64,000 bases of DNA from Nocardioides stalactiti (GCF_014180715.1 NZ_JACEFC010000002.1:1-64000), one strand, 5' to 3'; shown: positions 46,087-53,922, numbered from the stretch's first letter. Numbers and translations: made by a program. The notes: generated by a model not told the origin, from the letters alone.

Positions 46087-46616
46087 CCGACCCCGACGGC
46101 CTGGAGCGTCTCTGGACGCCCCACCGGATGGCCTACGTCCGAACGGCAGCGGACGAGCCCGCTCCCGACCCCGACCTGCCCGCCTGCCCGTTCTGCCGGA
46201 TCACGGTCGACCCGGCGACCTCGCGCGACGACGCGCTCGTCGTGGCCCGCGGCGCGTCGGCGTACGCCGTGCTCAACCTGTATCCGTACAACCCCGGCCA
46301 CCTGATGGTGCTGCCCTACCGGCACGTGGCCGACTACACCGACCTCGACGCGGCCGAGACCGCGGAGGTCGCCGACCTCACCAAGCAGGCCCTCGAGACG
46401 ATCCGGCGCGTCGCGCAGCCGCACGCCTTCAACGTGGGGATCAACCTCGGCGGGGTCGCCGGGGGCTCCCTGTCGGGACACCTGCACCAGCACGTCGTCC
46501 CGCGCTGGTCCGGCGACGCGAACTTCATGACGGTCGTCGCCGGCACCAAGACGCTGCCACAGCTCCTCGAGGAGACCCGCGACCTGCTCGCCGCGGCCTG
46601 GGTCCAGGACGGCTAG
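46083..46616 (+). CDS. HIT-domain nucleotide phosphorylase/hydrolase
   Basis: 177-aa histidine-triad protein with the catalytic motif SGHLHQHVVPRW (H-x-H-x-H-x-x). PACPFCRI near residue 33 provides a CxxC zinc site as in mycobacterial Ap4A phosphorylase (Rv2613c type), and VLNLYPYNPGHLMVLPYRHV is the substrate-binding strand. Probable substrates are dinucleoside polyphosphates. Its place after thrS and before pgsA is as in mycobacteria, but two extra genes now separate it from pgsA. Confidence 0.92.
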   Translation: MTDPDGLERLWTPHRMAYVRTAADEPAPDPDLPACPFCRITVDPATSRDDALVVARGASAYAVLNLYPYNPGHLMVLPYRHVADYTDLDAAETAEVADLTKQALETIRRVAQPHAFNVGINLGGVAGGSLSGHLHQHVVPRWSGDANFMTVVAGTKTLPQLLEETRDLLAAAWVQDG

Positions 46617-47386
46617 AACGGCACCTGGACGGCGAGCAGCCCGGGGGCGTCGGCGCGTCCGCTGATCGCACGGCAGAAGCCGACCGCGTCCATCGAGATC
46701 CGCTCGCCGCCGTTGCCACGCTGCCAGTGGCCTCCTGCCGGCCCGGTGAGCTCGAGGTCGTACGACGCGTCGTGACGGCGGGACCACTCGTCGACGACGT
46801 CGGCCACGATCGCTCCGTCGTGCTCGGCGGTGAGCACCGGCTCGGTCCCGGTCGCGGCCGCGATGTCCATCCGGTGCAGCCAGGGGTCGCGGGTGAGGAT
46901 GACGTCACTTAGGAAGCCGATCACCCAGTGCTCGTCCTGGCCGTTGAGGTGTTGAGGGTCCGGGAACGGGCGGCTGCGGATGAACGGTGGCGTGAACCGG
47001 CGGCCTCGGGCTGCGCGCGGCCCGATGCTCCGGGCTGCGTCGGCGATCCGGGCCGGTGACCAGTCGGCGCGCTCGGCGACCTGCAACCCGGTGAGCGCGT
47101 CGATCGCCACGAGGCCGTCGGCCCGTGCGATCGCGGTCGCCTTCTTCTGCTGACGCGCCATCTCCCAGGGCGTGCTGACCATGGTCGCCATGCCGACCAT
47201 GTGGCAGGCGAGCTGACGGACGTCCCACTCGGTGCAGGGGGTCGGGCGCGACCAGTCGGCAGCGCTGAGGGCCGCCAGGGTCGCGGTGGTGCGCTCGTAC
47301 TCGGTGGCGGCGAGCCTCATGGCCAGCCGGCGGGGGATCTGGGGGCGGACGAGTCGCTCGGCGTCCGTCGGGGTGGTGGTCTTCAT
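46613..47386 (-). CDS. maleylpyruvate isomerase-like, mycothiol-dependent family protein
   Basis: 257-aa member of the actinobacterial TIGR03083-type family with the DinB-like N-terminal domain: LSAADWSRPTPCTEWDVRQL with ACHMVGMATMV (first His). DEHWVIGFLSDVILTRDPWL with HRMDIAAATG completes the metal site. A C-terminal SCP-like domain follows (LELTGPAGGHWQRG). It is encoded 27 bp downstream of a TetR gene on the same strand and overlaps the HIT gene convergently by 4 nt. Substrate unknown; a thiol-linked detoxification is plausible. Confidence 0.83.
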   Translation of the reverse strand: MKTTTPTDAERLVRPQIPRRLAMRLAATEYERTTATLAALSAADWSRPTPCTEWDVRQLACHMVGMATMVSTPWEMARQQKKATAIARADGLVAIDALTGLQVAERADWSPARIADAARSIGPRAARGRRFTPPFIRSRPFPDPQHLNGQDEHWVIGFLSDVILTRDPWLHRMDIAAATGTEPVLTAEHDGAIVADVVDEWSRRHDASYDLELTGPAGGHWQRGNGGERISMDAVGFCRAISGRADAPGLLAVQVPF

Positions 47387-47413
47387 GGTCGGGCTCCGGG
47401 AGTGGGTAGTGGG

Positions 47414-48019
47414 TCAGTCGGAGGAGAGCGGAAGGCCGACGCTGTCGGCCCACATGTCGACGGCGCGTCGGACGACCGCGGTCACCCGGGTGCCGCCGGG
47501 GTCGTTGGCGAAGTGCTGGTTGATGAGGCCACCGATGACGGCGAACCAGATCAGGAACTCGTCGTCGGCGACGTCAGCGAGGGAGGCGACGGTCGCGCGG
47601 GCGTGCGCGACGACCCGCTCCGACGGCGCGAAGGCTTCGGGGGATGGCTCGAACCCGGGGATCAGCCGTTCGTTCATGAGCTGGTAGCGGGGCTGGTCGG
47701 CAATCGCGTAGTCGTAGAAGTGACGTGAGAGCTGGTGGACGGCGGTGCGAGGATCGGCGGAGAGGCCGTCGACCAGCGGCGGCAGCGTGGACTCGTAGTC
47801 GGTCCAGGCGTCGCCGAACATCGCATCGTAGATCGCCATCTTGGAGTCGAAGTGCGTGTAGAGGGACGGTGCCTGCATCCCGACCCGGGCAGCGACGTCG
47901 CGCAGCGTGATCTGGGTGAGGCCCACCTCACGGGCGATGTCCCAGGCCGCGTCGACGATCTCGCGGCGCACGGCCTCACGGCGTTCGGCTTTCCGATCAC
48001 GAGTAGGCGTTCCTAACAC
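47414..48019 (-). CDS. TetR family transcriptional regulator (autoregulated)
   Basis: 201-aa regulator; helix-turn-helix EIVDAAWDIAREVGLTQITL, DVAARVGMQAPSLYTHF, DSKMAIYDAMF. The C-terminal domain resembles TetR_C_33-type regulators. The proposed GTG start at 48019 lies inside a perfect palindrome (48011-48027), so the protein very probably represses itself together with the downstream maleylpyruvate isomerase-like gene. Confidence 0.92.
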   Translation of the reverse strand: MLGTPTRDRKAERREAVRREIVDAAWDIAREVGLTQITLRDVAARVGMQAPSLYTHFDSKMAIYDAMFGDAWTDYESTLPPLVDGLSADPRTAVHQLSRHFYDYAIADQPRYQLMNERLIPGFEPSPEAFAPSERVVAHARATVASLADVADDEFLIWFAVIGGLINQHFANDPGGTRVTAVVRRAVDMWADSVGLPLSSD

Positions 48020-48027
48020 AGTTAGGA
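48011..48027. promoter_or_regulatory. TetR operator overlapping the regulator's start codon
   Basis: TCCTAAC-ACA-GTTAGGA is a perfect 7-bp inverted repeat with a 3-nt centre, the CTAAC-N3-GTTAG form commonly bound by TetR dimers. It covers the GTG of the leftward tetR and ends 23 bp before the rightward pgsA start, so pgsA expression might also be affected. Confidence 0.75.
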
Positions 48028-48049
48028 GAATGCTCCGAGGGAGGTCGCG

Positions 48050-48742
48050 ATGTCAAGGGTGGCGCCGGGATTCGTTACCGTTCGCGTCGTGCTCGACCGG
48101 TTCAAGGACTTCTGGCAGGGCGTCGTCCTCATGCCCTTCGTCAAGCTGTTCATCAAGCTCGGGATCAGTCCCGACACGGTGACGTTCGTCGGCACGCTCG
48201 GCGTGGTCGTCGGAGCGCTGGCGTTCTTCCCACGCGGGGAGCTGCTGGGCGGCGTCCTCTTCATCACCGCGTTCGTCTTCAGCGACCTCATCGACGGCAA
48301 GATGGCGCGGATCCTGGAGCGCAAGTCGCGATTCGGCGCGTTCTGGGACTCCACCCTCGACCGGATCGGGGACGGCGCGATCTTCGGCGGCCTGGCGCTC
48401 TACTTCGCCGGCCCCGGGGACGACTACGTCTACCTCTGCGTCTCGCTGTGGTGCCTGGTCATGGGGTCCGTCACGTCGTACGCCCGGGCGCGGGCCGAGT
48501 CGCTCGGCATGGACGCCAAGGGCGGCCTGGCCGAGCGCGCCGACCGGCTGGTCGCGATCCTCGTGATGACCGGTCTCGGCGACCTGCTCGACCTCCCGAT
48601 CCTGATGGAGGTCACGCTCTGGACACTGGCGCTGGCCAGCACCTACACGGTGATCTTCCGGGTACGGAAGGTCTACCTCCAGGCGATCGTCCTGGACGCC
48701 CCGGGGACGACCGAGGCCGATGCGGGGGACAAGCCCGCATAG
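48050..48742 (+). CDS. pgsA: CDP-alcohol phosphatidyltransferase, probable phosphatidylinositol-phosphate synthase
   Basis: 230-aa membrane enzyme with the complete CDP-alcohol motif DLIDGKMAR...G...D...D (D79, D82, G83, A86, R87, G96, D100, D104). Position in the thrS-HIT-pgsA-pdxS order suggests the actinobacterial phosphatidylinositol-phosphate synthase, which joins CDP-diacylglycerol to inositol phosphate; another headgroup is possible. In many actinobacteria an acyltransferase and pimA follow; here pdxS follows directly after 16 bp. The ATG has a GGGAGG ribosome-binding site. Confidence 0.88.
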   Translation: MSRVAPGFVTVRVVLDRFKDFWQGVVLMPFVKLFIKLGISPDTVTFVGTLGVVVGALAFFPRGELLGGVLFITAFVFSDLIDGKMARILERKSRFGAFWDSTLDRIGDGAIFGGLALYFAGPGDDYVYLCVSLWCLVMGSVTSYARARAESLGMDAKGGLAERADRLVAILVMTGLGDLLDLPILMEVTLWTLALASTYTVIFRVRKVYLQAIVLDAPGTTEADAGDKPA

Positions 48743-48758
48743 ACCTAGAATCGTGCCC

Positions 48759-49652
48759 ATGAGCGAGCAGCACGAACTGGGCACCACGAAGGTCAAGCGC
48801 GGCATGGCCGAGATGCTCAAGGGCGGCGTGATCATGGACGTGGTCAACGCCGAGCAGGCCAAGATCGCCGAGGACGCCGGTGCCGTCGCCGTGATGGCGC
48901 TGGAGCGCGTTCCCGCCGACATCCGCGCCCAGGGCGGCGTCTCGCGGATGAGCGACCCGGACATGATCGACGGCATCATCGAGGCCGTCTCGATCCCGGT
49001 GATGGCCAAGGCGCGCATCGGCCACTTCGCCGAGGCGCAGGTCCTGCAGAGCCTCGGTGTCGACTACATCGACGAGTCCGAGGTCCTCACCCCGGCCGAC
49101 TACGCGAACCACATCGACAAGTGGAGCTTCACGGTTCCCTTCGTCTGCGGCGCGACCAACCTGGGTGAGGCGCTGCGGCGGATCACCGAGGGTGCGGCGA
49201 TGATCCGCTCCAAGGGCGAGGCCGGCACCGGTGACGTCTCCAACGCGGTCACCCACATGCGGACCATCCGCGGCGAGCTCCGTCGCCTCGGCTCGCTGGC
49301 CGACGACGAGCTCTTCGTCGCGGCCAAGGAGCTGCAGGCGCCGTACGACCTCGTCGTCGAGGTCGCCCGCACCGGCAAGCTGCCCGTGGTCCTCTTCACC
49401 GCCGGCGGCATCGCGACGCCCGCCGACGCGGCGATGATGATGCAGCTCGGCGCCGAGGGCGTCTTCGTGGGCTCGGGCATCTTCAAGTCCGGCAACCCTG
49501 CACAGCGCGCCGAGGCGATCGTCAAGGCGACGACGTTCTTCGACGACCCCGACGTGGTCGCCAAGGTCTCCCGCGGTCTCGGCGAGGCCATGGTCGGCAT
49601 CAACGTCGAGGACATCCCTCAGCCGCACCGGCTCGCCGAGCGCGGCTGGTAG
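48759..49652 (+). CDS. pdxS: pyridoxal 5'-phosphate synthase, lyase subunit PdxS
   Basis: 297-aa (beta/alpha)8-barrel that forms PLP from ribose 5-phosphate, glyceraldehyde 3-phosphate and ammonia. The two catalytic lysines are in [17 protein letters not shown] and [29 protein letters not shown]-type and [14 protein letters not shown] phosphate motifs are present. Ammonia comes from the glutaminase PdxT, whose gene is usually adjacent but here lies 4.3 kb away beyond an inserted cassette on both strands. Confidence 0.97.
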   Translation: MSEQHELGTTKVKRGMAEMLKGGVIMDVVNAEQAKIAEDAGAVAVMALERVPADIRAQGGVSRMSDPDMIDGIIEAVSIPVMAKARIGHFAEAQVLQSLGVDYIDESEVLTPADYANHIDKWSFTVPFVCGATNLGEALRRITEGAAMIRSKGEAGTGDVSNAVTHMRTIRGELRRLGSLADDELFVAAKELQAPYDLVVEVARTGKLPVVLFTAGGIATPADAAMMMQLGAEGVFVGSGIFKSGNPAQRAEAIVKATTFFDDPDVVAKVSRGLGEAMVGINVEDIPQPHRLAERGW

Positions 49653-49665
49653 TCCCCGGGGCGAC

Positions 49666-50445
49666 CTAGCGCCGGAGCTCCGGGCAGGCGAGCTCGGCGC
49701 GGTCGTCCGCGTCGAGCGCGTCGTAGTCGCCGACCAGCTCGAGGACCGAGCCGTCGACCGGGTCGAGGTAGACGCGGAAGTCGTAGGGGTCCTGCGCCCA
49801 CCAGAGCTGGGGCTCACCTCCGTCGGACACGGTGTACTCACCGGACGGCGGGCCCATCAGCGCGACGATCTCGTCGCGGGACTGGTCGGGTGAGAGCAGG
49901 CACCACGCATCGACCCAACGGGCCGCCTCATCGTCGCCCGCCCGGCTCTCGGTGGAGAACACCCGCCAGCGAGCGCGGTGATAGACCATGCGCACGGTGA
50001 CGTCGGCGGTGACGTCGGCGGTGACGTCGGGGTCGGCGGACGCCCTGAGACGGACAGCGAGCAGCGCGTCCTCCTCGGTCTGCTGGGTCACCTCGAGGTC
50101 GACGACATCGCTCGCGAAGCCAGGGTCCTCCCACAGCAGCGCCTCGAACCCCGCGCACGGGTCGCCCAGCTCGGCCCGGTCCACCAGGATCGCCTGGTAG
50201 CGCAGGTCGATGGTGAGCTCGGGCGCCTGGAGCGCGCATGCCGCCTCGGCGTCCTGAGCGGCCAGCGCGGCGAGCCAGGCACGATAGGCCGCCTCCGGTC
50301 CGTCCGGGACCTCCGGGCTGAGGGTCCCGACGACGTCGCGGCGCACCTCGCCCCGACTGGGCTCGGGATCGTCCCCGCAGGCGCTCAGGGTTGCGAGAAG
50401 GCTGCCGATCACCAACGTGGTGAGTCCTGCGCGCACGACCCGCAA
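49666..50445 (-). CDS. hypothetical lipoprotein
   Basis: 259-aa exported protein from TTG 50445. I chose this start because GAGGAGG lies 6 nt upstream and the resulting N-terminus (LRVVRAGLTTLVIGSLLATL then SACGDD) is an ideal lipoprotein signal with lipobox LSAC. The frame is open further to 50508. The mature part is acidic, with YRAWLAALAAQDAEAACALQ resembling NTF2-like domains in lipoproteins, and contains a DVTADVTADVT repeat encoded by three 12-nt copies (49996-50031). Function unknown. It stands convergent to pdxS and divergent from the SipW cassette. Confidence 0.8.
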   Translation of the reverse strand: MRVVRAGLTTLVIGSLLATLSACGDDPEPSRGEVRRDVVGTLSPEVPDGPEAAYRAWLAALAAQDAEAACALQAPELTIDLRYQAILVDRAELGDPCAGFEALLWEDPGFASDVVDLEVTQQTEEDALLAVRLRASADPDVTADVTADVTVRMVYHRARWRVFSTESRAGDDEAARWVDAWCLLSPDQSRDEIVALMGPPSGEYTVSDGGEPQLWWAQDPYDFRVYLDPVDGSVLELVGDYDALDADDRAELACPELRR

Positions 50446-50508
50446 GGCATTCCTCCTCAGAGTTGGATCCGCCGTTCCGAAGATTAAAGCGGGACGGTGG
50501 AGGACCAT

Positions 50509-50522
50509 CGTCCCAAGGGACG
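50509..50522. promoter_or_regulatory. inverted repeat upstream of the SipW cassette
   Basis: CGTCCC-AA-GGGACG is a perfect 6-bp inverted repeat 32 bp before the first cassette gene; an overlapping CCAAG (50513-50517) / CTTGG (50524-50528) offers an alternative fold. It could be an operator or a leader-RNA switch for the cassette. Confidence 0.4.
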
Positions 50523-50553
50523 TCTTGGGAGGGACGCCCCGGGAGGGAACATC

Positions 50554-51105
50554 ATGAACAAGTCAACGAAGGGCGCCCTGGCTGCCGGAGCAGCCGCGGT
50601 CCTCTTGGTCGGCGGTGCCGGGACGCTCGCGTTCTGGGCCGACGACGAGACCGTGCCCGGCGGCACCATCGACGCCGGCCACCTCGACCTGACCACCGAT
50701 GGCACCAACACCGGGTGCGGTGTCTGGGAGCTCGACTCGGGAGAGGCGGCGCCCGTCACCTGGAACGACGGCGACCCGCTCGTGCCCGGGGACGTTCTCG
50801 CCATGGAGTGCGCGTTCACGATCGACGCGCAGGGCAACCACCTGCGCGCCACCGTGTCGGCGTCCGCCCCCAACCTCACCGGCAGTCTCGCAGCGGGGCT
50901 CGACATCGATGCGGTCGGCCTGACCGTCAACAACGTCGCGGCCACGGAGTTCACCGAGGCCAACGACGGCCAGGCGCTCGGCGTGACCGTGACGGTGACC
51001 TTCACCGACCCCGGGAGCGTCGACAACACCTACAACGACCCGGCCACGGACGTCTCGGCAGTGCTCGACGACATCACCGTGACCGCCACCCAGGTCCACA
51101 GCTAG
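50554..51105 (+). CDS. exported protein with SipW-type alternate signal (RER_14450-like)
   Basis: 183-aa protein. The N-terminus KGALAAGAAAVLLVGGAGTL then AFWADDETV is the alternate signal typical of SipW substrates, where the hydrophobic stretch ends in aromatic-x-DD and is cleaved by an archaeal/ER-type signal peptidase. The following GGTIDAGHLDL is the start of a TasA/camelysin-like beta-sandwich. It most resembles the actinobacterial RER_14450-type exported proteins. It is followed 4 bp later by its likely processing enzyme, so it may be a surface or matrix protein. Function not demonstrated. Confidence 0.85.
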   Translation: MNKSTKGALAAGAAAVLLVGGAGTLAFWADDETVPGGTIDAGHLDLTTDGTNTGCGVWELDSGEAAPVTWNDGDPLVPGDVLAMECAFTIDAQGNHLRATVSASAPNLTGSLAAGLDIDAVGLTVNNVAATEFTEANDGQALGVTVTVTFTDPGSVDNTYNDPATDVSAVLDDITVTATQVHS

Positions 51106-51109
51106 CGTC

Positions 51110-51673
51110 ATGCGCGCGGCGCTCGGGTTCGGGCGCCTCGTGCTGGCCTGGTGCGTGATCCTCGGCGCCGGCAGCGTGCTGCTGGCGGCCGTGGTCGTGC
51201 CGCGGCTCGTGGGGGCGACGACGTACGACGTACAGACCGGGTCCATGCGGCCCGGCCTGCCTCCCGGCACGCTCGTCGTGGTGCGTCCGGTCGAGCCCGA
51301 GCAGATCGGGATCGGGACGGTGGTCACCTACCAGCTCGTGTCGGGGGAACCGACGGTCGTCACCCACCGGGTGGTCGAGGTCGGCGTCAACCACGTGACC
51401 GGCGACCGGCTGTTCCGGACCCAGGGCGACGCCAACGACGCGGTCGACCCGGGGCTCGTCCGACCGGTCCAGGTGCGGGGCGAGGTCTGGTACGCGGTGC
51501 CGTACGTCGGACGGCTGAACGACCTGTTCGCCGGTCGGCCAGGCCTTCCGCTGCTCGCCGTGGTCGCCGGGCTGCTGGGCTACGCGGCCTGGATGTTCGG
51601 GGGAGCAGCGCGCGAGCGGCGCACGCGCCGCGCGCCCGTCACCGCGGAGGAAGGGGAGCTGGTCGGGTCATGA
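51110..51673 (+). CDS. signal peptidase I, archaeal/ER (SipW) type
   Basis: 187-aa membrane protease. TM1 is about 8-32; the catalytic serine is S45 in DVQTGSMRPGLPPG. The general base is H86 in VVTHRVVEVG, where bacterial-type enzymes have lysine, and the acidic residues are in FRTQGDANDAVDP. A second TM is about 150-172. A Ser-His dyad marks the SipW class, which processes TasA/camelysin-like substrates. It is encoded directly after one substrate and overlaps the next gene (ATGA). Confidence 0.92.
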   Translation: MRAALGFGRLVLAWCVILGAGSVLLAAVVVPRLVGATTYDVQTGSMRPGLPPGTLVVVRPVEPEQIGIGTVVTYQLVSGEPTVVTHRVVEVGVNHVTGDRLFRTQGDANDAVDPGLVRPVQVRGEVWYAVPYVGRLNDLFAGRPGLPLLAVVAGLLGYAAWMFGGAARERRTRRAPVTAEEGELVGS

Positions 51674-52302
51674 AGGTCCGTTGGTTGGTGCTCGCAGCAG
51701 TCCTGGCACCGGTCGCGTTCGCGACCGCGGCCGGTCCTGCGCGCGCCGCCGACGACCCGATCGCGCTCAGCGCCGACGGCGTGACCTGGGGCCATGCCCT
51801 CTCCTCCCCGCTGTTCACCCGCGACCACGTCTGGGTGCCGGGTGACGTCCAGACCCGCTCGTTCTACGTCCGCAACGACGGCCCGACAGGCGCCCGGCTC
51901 ACCGTCGCCCTCCAGGCCGGGGACAGCGACCGCCTCCTCTCCGACCGCGACCTGGCGCTGTCGGCGCGGGCAGCGACCGGTCCGTGGACCCGGGTCCGCA
52001 ACGGCGGTGACGTCGCGCCGCTCGTGCGCGACGCCCTCGAGCAGGGCGAGTCGGTCCGGGTCGACCTGCGGGCCTCGTTCCGCTGGCGGTCGACGAACGA
52101 GTCGATGGTCGACCAGGTGCCGCTCCAGGTCGTGGTGGTGCTGCGTCAGGACGGCCACCTCACCGACGACGAGACCGACGTGACCCTGCCCGGTGTGGGC
52201 AGCACCGTGCCGTGGTGGCTGCTCACCGTCGCGGTCTGCTGCCTGCTCGGCGGCGTCACGATCGTGCTCATCTCCCGGCACCGGGAGGAGCGCCATGAGT
52301 AG
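51670..52302 (+). CDS. exported, membrane-anchored protein of unknown function
   Basis: 210-aa protein with an ordinary Sec signal (VLAAVLAPVAFATAAGPARA, cleavage after ARA). The exposed domain, about residues 28-172, contains HVWVPGDVQTRSFYVRNDGP, a DUF11-like or immunoglobulin-like strand pattern. A C-terminal TM (about 177-201) ends in a basic tail RHREERHE. LPGVG just before the TM resembles an altered sortase signal. It sits between SipW and a SipW-type substrate gene, with overlaps on both sides, so it may anchor or organise the processed proteins. No known family recognised. Confidence 0.72.
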   Translation: MKVRWLVLAAVLAPVAFATAAGPARAADDPIALSADGVTWGHALSSPLFTRDHVWVPGDVQTRSFYVRNDGPTGARLTVALQAGDSDRLLSDRDLALSARAATGPWTRVRNGGDVAPLVRDALEQGESVRVDLRASFRWRSTNESMVDQVPLQVVVVLRQDGHLTDDETDVTLPGVGSTVPWWLLTVAVCCLLGGVTIVLISRHREERHE

Positions 52303-52900
52303 GCACGTCGCGGCCCGTCGTACCGGTCGGATCAGGGCGGTCCTCTGCCTCGCGCTGCTGGCAGGCCTCGGGGCCACGACCAGCCTCGCCTACTGGACCG
52401 ACGACGTGGCGATCTCGGGATCGACCTTCACCGCGGCGACGCTGGACCTCGAGGTCGACAACGCCGACCCGTTCGCAGGAGCGACCGTGCTGTCGATGAC
52501 CGACATGGTCCCGGGAGCGACCTCGGCGCAGGTGCTCACGATCAAGAACGCCGGCACCGCACCGCTGAAGTACACCCTGGTCGGCGGGCTGACCGGCGGT
52601 GGGGCTTCGGCCTACAACACCGCGGCCGCGCTCCGGCTCACCGTCGTCCTCAACGGCACCAAGTCCGGGTCCGGCAACACCAGCACGTGCACCGGTGGCA
52701 CCGTCCTCTACGGACCGACCGCGCTGACCAGCACGACGACCACCTCGATCCTCGCCAAGCGCCCGGCATCCCCGCTCGCGACCACGGCCACGGAGTCCCT
52801 GTGCTTCCAGGTCACCTTCGACTCCGCCGCCCCGTCCTCGCTCCAGGGCGCCTCCGTCAACGCGGTGTTCACCGCGACCGGCACCTCGGACACCTCGTGA
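52295..52900 (+). CDS. TasA/camelysin-like exported protein with SipW-type signal
   Basis: 201-aa protein. The signal segment AVLCLALLAGLGATTSLAYW is followed by TDDVAISGSTFTAATLDLEV, the TasA/camelysin motif (aromatic-x-DD, then S-TF-A-TLDL). The rest is a beta-rich Ser/Thr/Ala domain (PLKYTLVGGLTGGG) with two cysteines (STCTGG, SLCFQV) likely in a disulfide. Related proteins form fibres or surface layers in other Gram-positives. It overlaps the preceding gene by 8 nt and the following fusion gene by 4 nt (GTGA). Confidence 0.85.
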   Translation: MSRHVAARRTGRIRAVLCLALLAGLGATTSLAYWTDDVAISGSTFTAATLDLEVDNADPFAGATVLSMTDMVPGATSAQVLTIKNAGTAPLKYTLVGGLTGGGASAYNTAAALRLTVVLNGTKSGSGNTSTCTGGTVLYGPTALTSTTTTSILAKRPASPLATTATESLCFQVTFDSAAPSSLQGASVNAVFTATGTSDTS

Positions 52901-53898
52901 GCAGGCTGCGCAGCATCGCCGGTCTCGCCCGCGACCTCCTGCTCTCGGCCGGCGCGGCGCTCGGGCTGCTCGTCCTCGTCGCGATGGTCGTGGGACTCGC
53001 CGTCGGAGTGCGGCCCGTGGTCATCACCTCCGGGTCGATGGAGCCGTCGATCGGGACCGGCGCGCTCGTCCTGTCCCGGACGGTGCCCGCCGGCGACGTC
53101 GACGTCGGCGACGTGGTCACCGTCCGTTCGCCGACCGGCTCCCGGGTCACCCACCGCGTGGTCGACGTCGACCGCGACGGCGGGCTCGTCGTGCTGCGGC
53201 TCAAGGGCGACGCCAACGCGGGCGCGGACCCGATGGGCTATCCCGCGAGCGAGGTCGGCGAGGCCGTGGTCCACGTGCCCTACGTCGGATACGCGTTGAT
53301 GGCGGTCCGGACACCCGTCGGGCTGGTGGTGCTCGGCGCGCTCGTCATGCTGCTCGTGCTCGTGGCCGTGCGGGGGAGCGCCGGTCGTCGGGAGCCGAAG
53401 CGGGGCAGGCACGCCGGCGGAACGCCCAGGGGCCGGTCTTCTGGGCACTCTTCTGGGCACTCTTCTGGACACCGCGCAGCGCACGGTGCGCGGCGCCGTG
53501 CGCGTGGTCGTCGTACGGCGGTCGCGGCAGCGACAGCCGCGGTCGTGGCTGCGACGCCGGGCGTCGCCGACGCGGCGCCGTGGACCGACGACGTCGCGGT
53601 GAGCGGGACGTCGTTCTCCGCCTACACCCTCCCCGCGCCGACGCTCAGCTGCGGAGGGCTCGGCGTGCTGTCGGTGACCTTCAACTGGACCGCTGTCGCG
53701 GGTGCGACCGGCTACGAGCTGACGGCCGGCGGGACGACGTACCCCGTCCAGGCGACGACCAGCAGGACGATCGTCGCCGCGATCACCGGTGGGACCGCCA
53801 CGGTCCGCGCGGTGCGGGACTTCGGTTCGACGACCTGGACGTCCGTCGCCTCCAACCAGCGCACCTACACGGTTGCGGTGGTCAGTCTCTGCTCCTGA
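52897..53898 (+). CDS. fusion of SipW-type signal peptidase and SipW-type substrate domain
   Basis: 333-aa protein in one uninterrupted frame. Residues 1-160 are a complete archaeal/ER-type signal peptidase: TM about 16-38, S47 in VITSGSMEPSIGTG, H86 in RVTHRVVDVD, D105 in RLKGDANAGADP and a second TM about 138-158. A basic linker (161-205) includes SSGH repeated three times. Residues 206-333 start with a new hydrophobic stretch (TAVAAATAAVVAATPGVADA), then APWTDDVAVSGTSFSAYTL, matching the substrate motif of the previous gene, and a fibronectin-like domain (SVTFNWTAVAGATGYELTAG). I infer that the enzyme may cleave its own tail. The peptidase call is sure; the fusion is seen directly; its purpose is inference. 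Confidence 0.88.
   Translation: MSRLRSIAGLARDLLLSAGAALGLLVLVAMVVGLAVGVRPVVITSGSMEPSIGTGALVLSRTVPAGDVDVGDVVTVRSPTGSRVTHRVVDVDRDGGLVVLRLKGDANAGADPMGYPASEVGEAVVHVPYVGYALMAVRTPVGLVVLGALVMLLVLVAVRGSAGRREPKRGRHAGGTPRGRSSGHSSGHSSGHRAAHGARRRARGRRTAVAAATAAVVAATPGVADAAPWTDDVAVSGTSFSAYTLPAPTLSCGGLGVLSVTFNWTAVAGATGYELTAGGTTYPVQATTSRTIVAAITGGTATVRAVRDFGSTTWTSVASNQRTYTVAVVSLCS
53437..53472 (+). repeat. 12-nt tandem repeat in the fusion linker
   Basis: Three units of TCTTCTGGGCAC (53437-53448, 53449-53460) and TCTTCTGGACAC (53461-53472) encode SSGH three times. They use TCT, a rare codon in this genome, which suggests recent slippage expansion. Length variation between strains would change the linker without breaking the frame. 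Confidence 0.8.
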
Positions 53899-53922
53899 GG
53901 ACGCGACGACTAACCTCCTCCC

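Noticed and set aside
51670-52302. True LPXTG sortase substrate
   Set aside because: The motif is LPGVG, lacking the Thr, and no sortase gene is present in the window; kept only as a weak resemblance.
52897-53898. Sequencing error joining two genes at the fusion
   Set aside because: Considered but not favoured: the frame is continuous through the linker, codon usage and third-position GC keep the same phase on both sides, and no start codon with a good ribosome-binding site is seen before the second part. Raw-read confirmation would still be useful.
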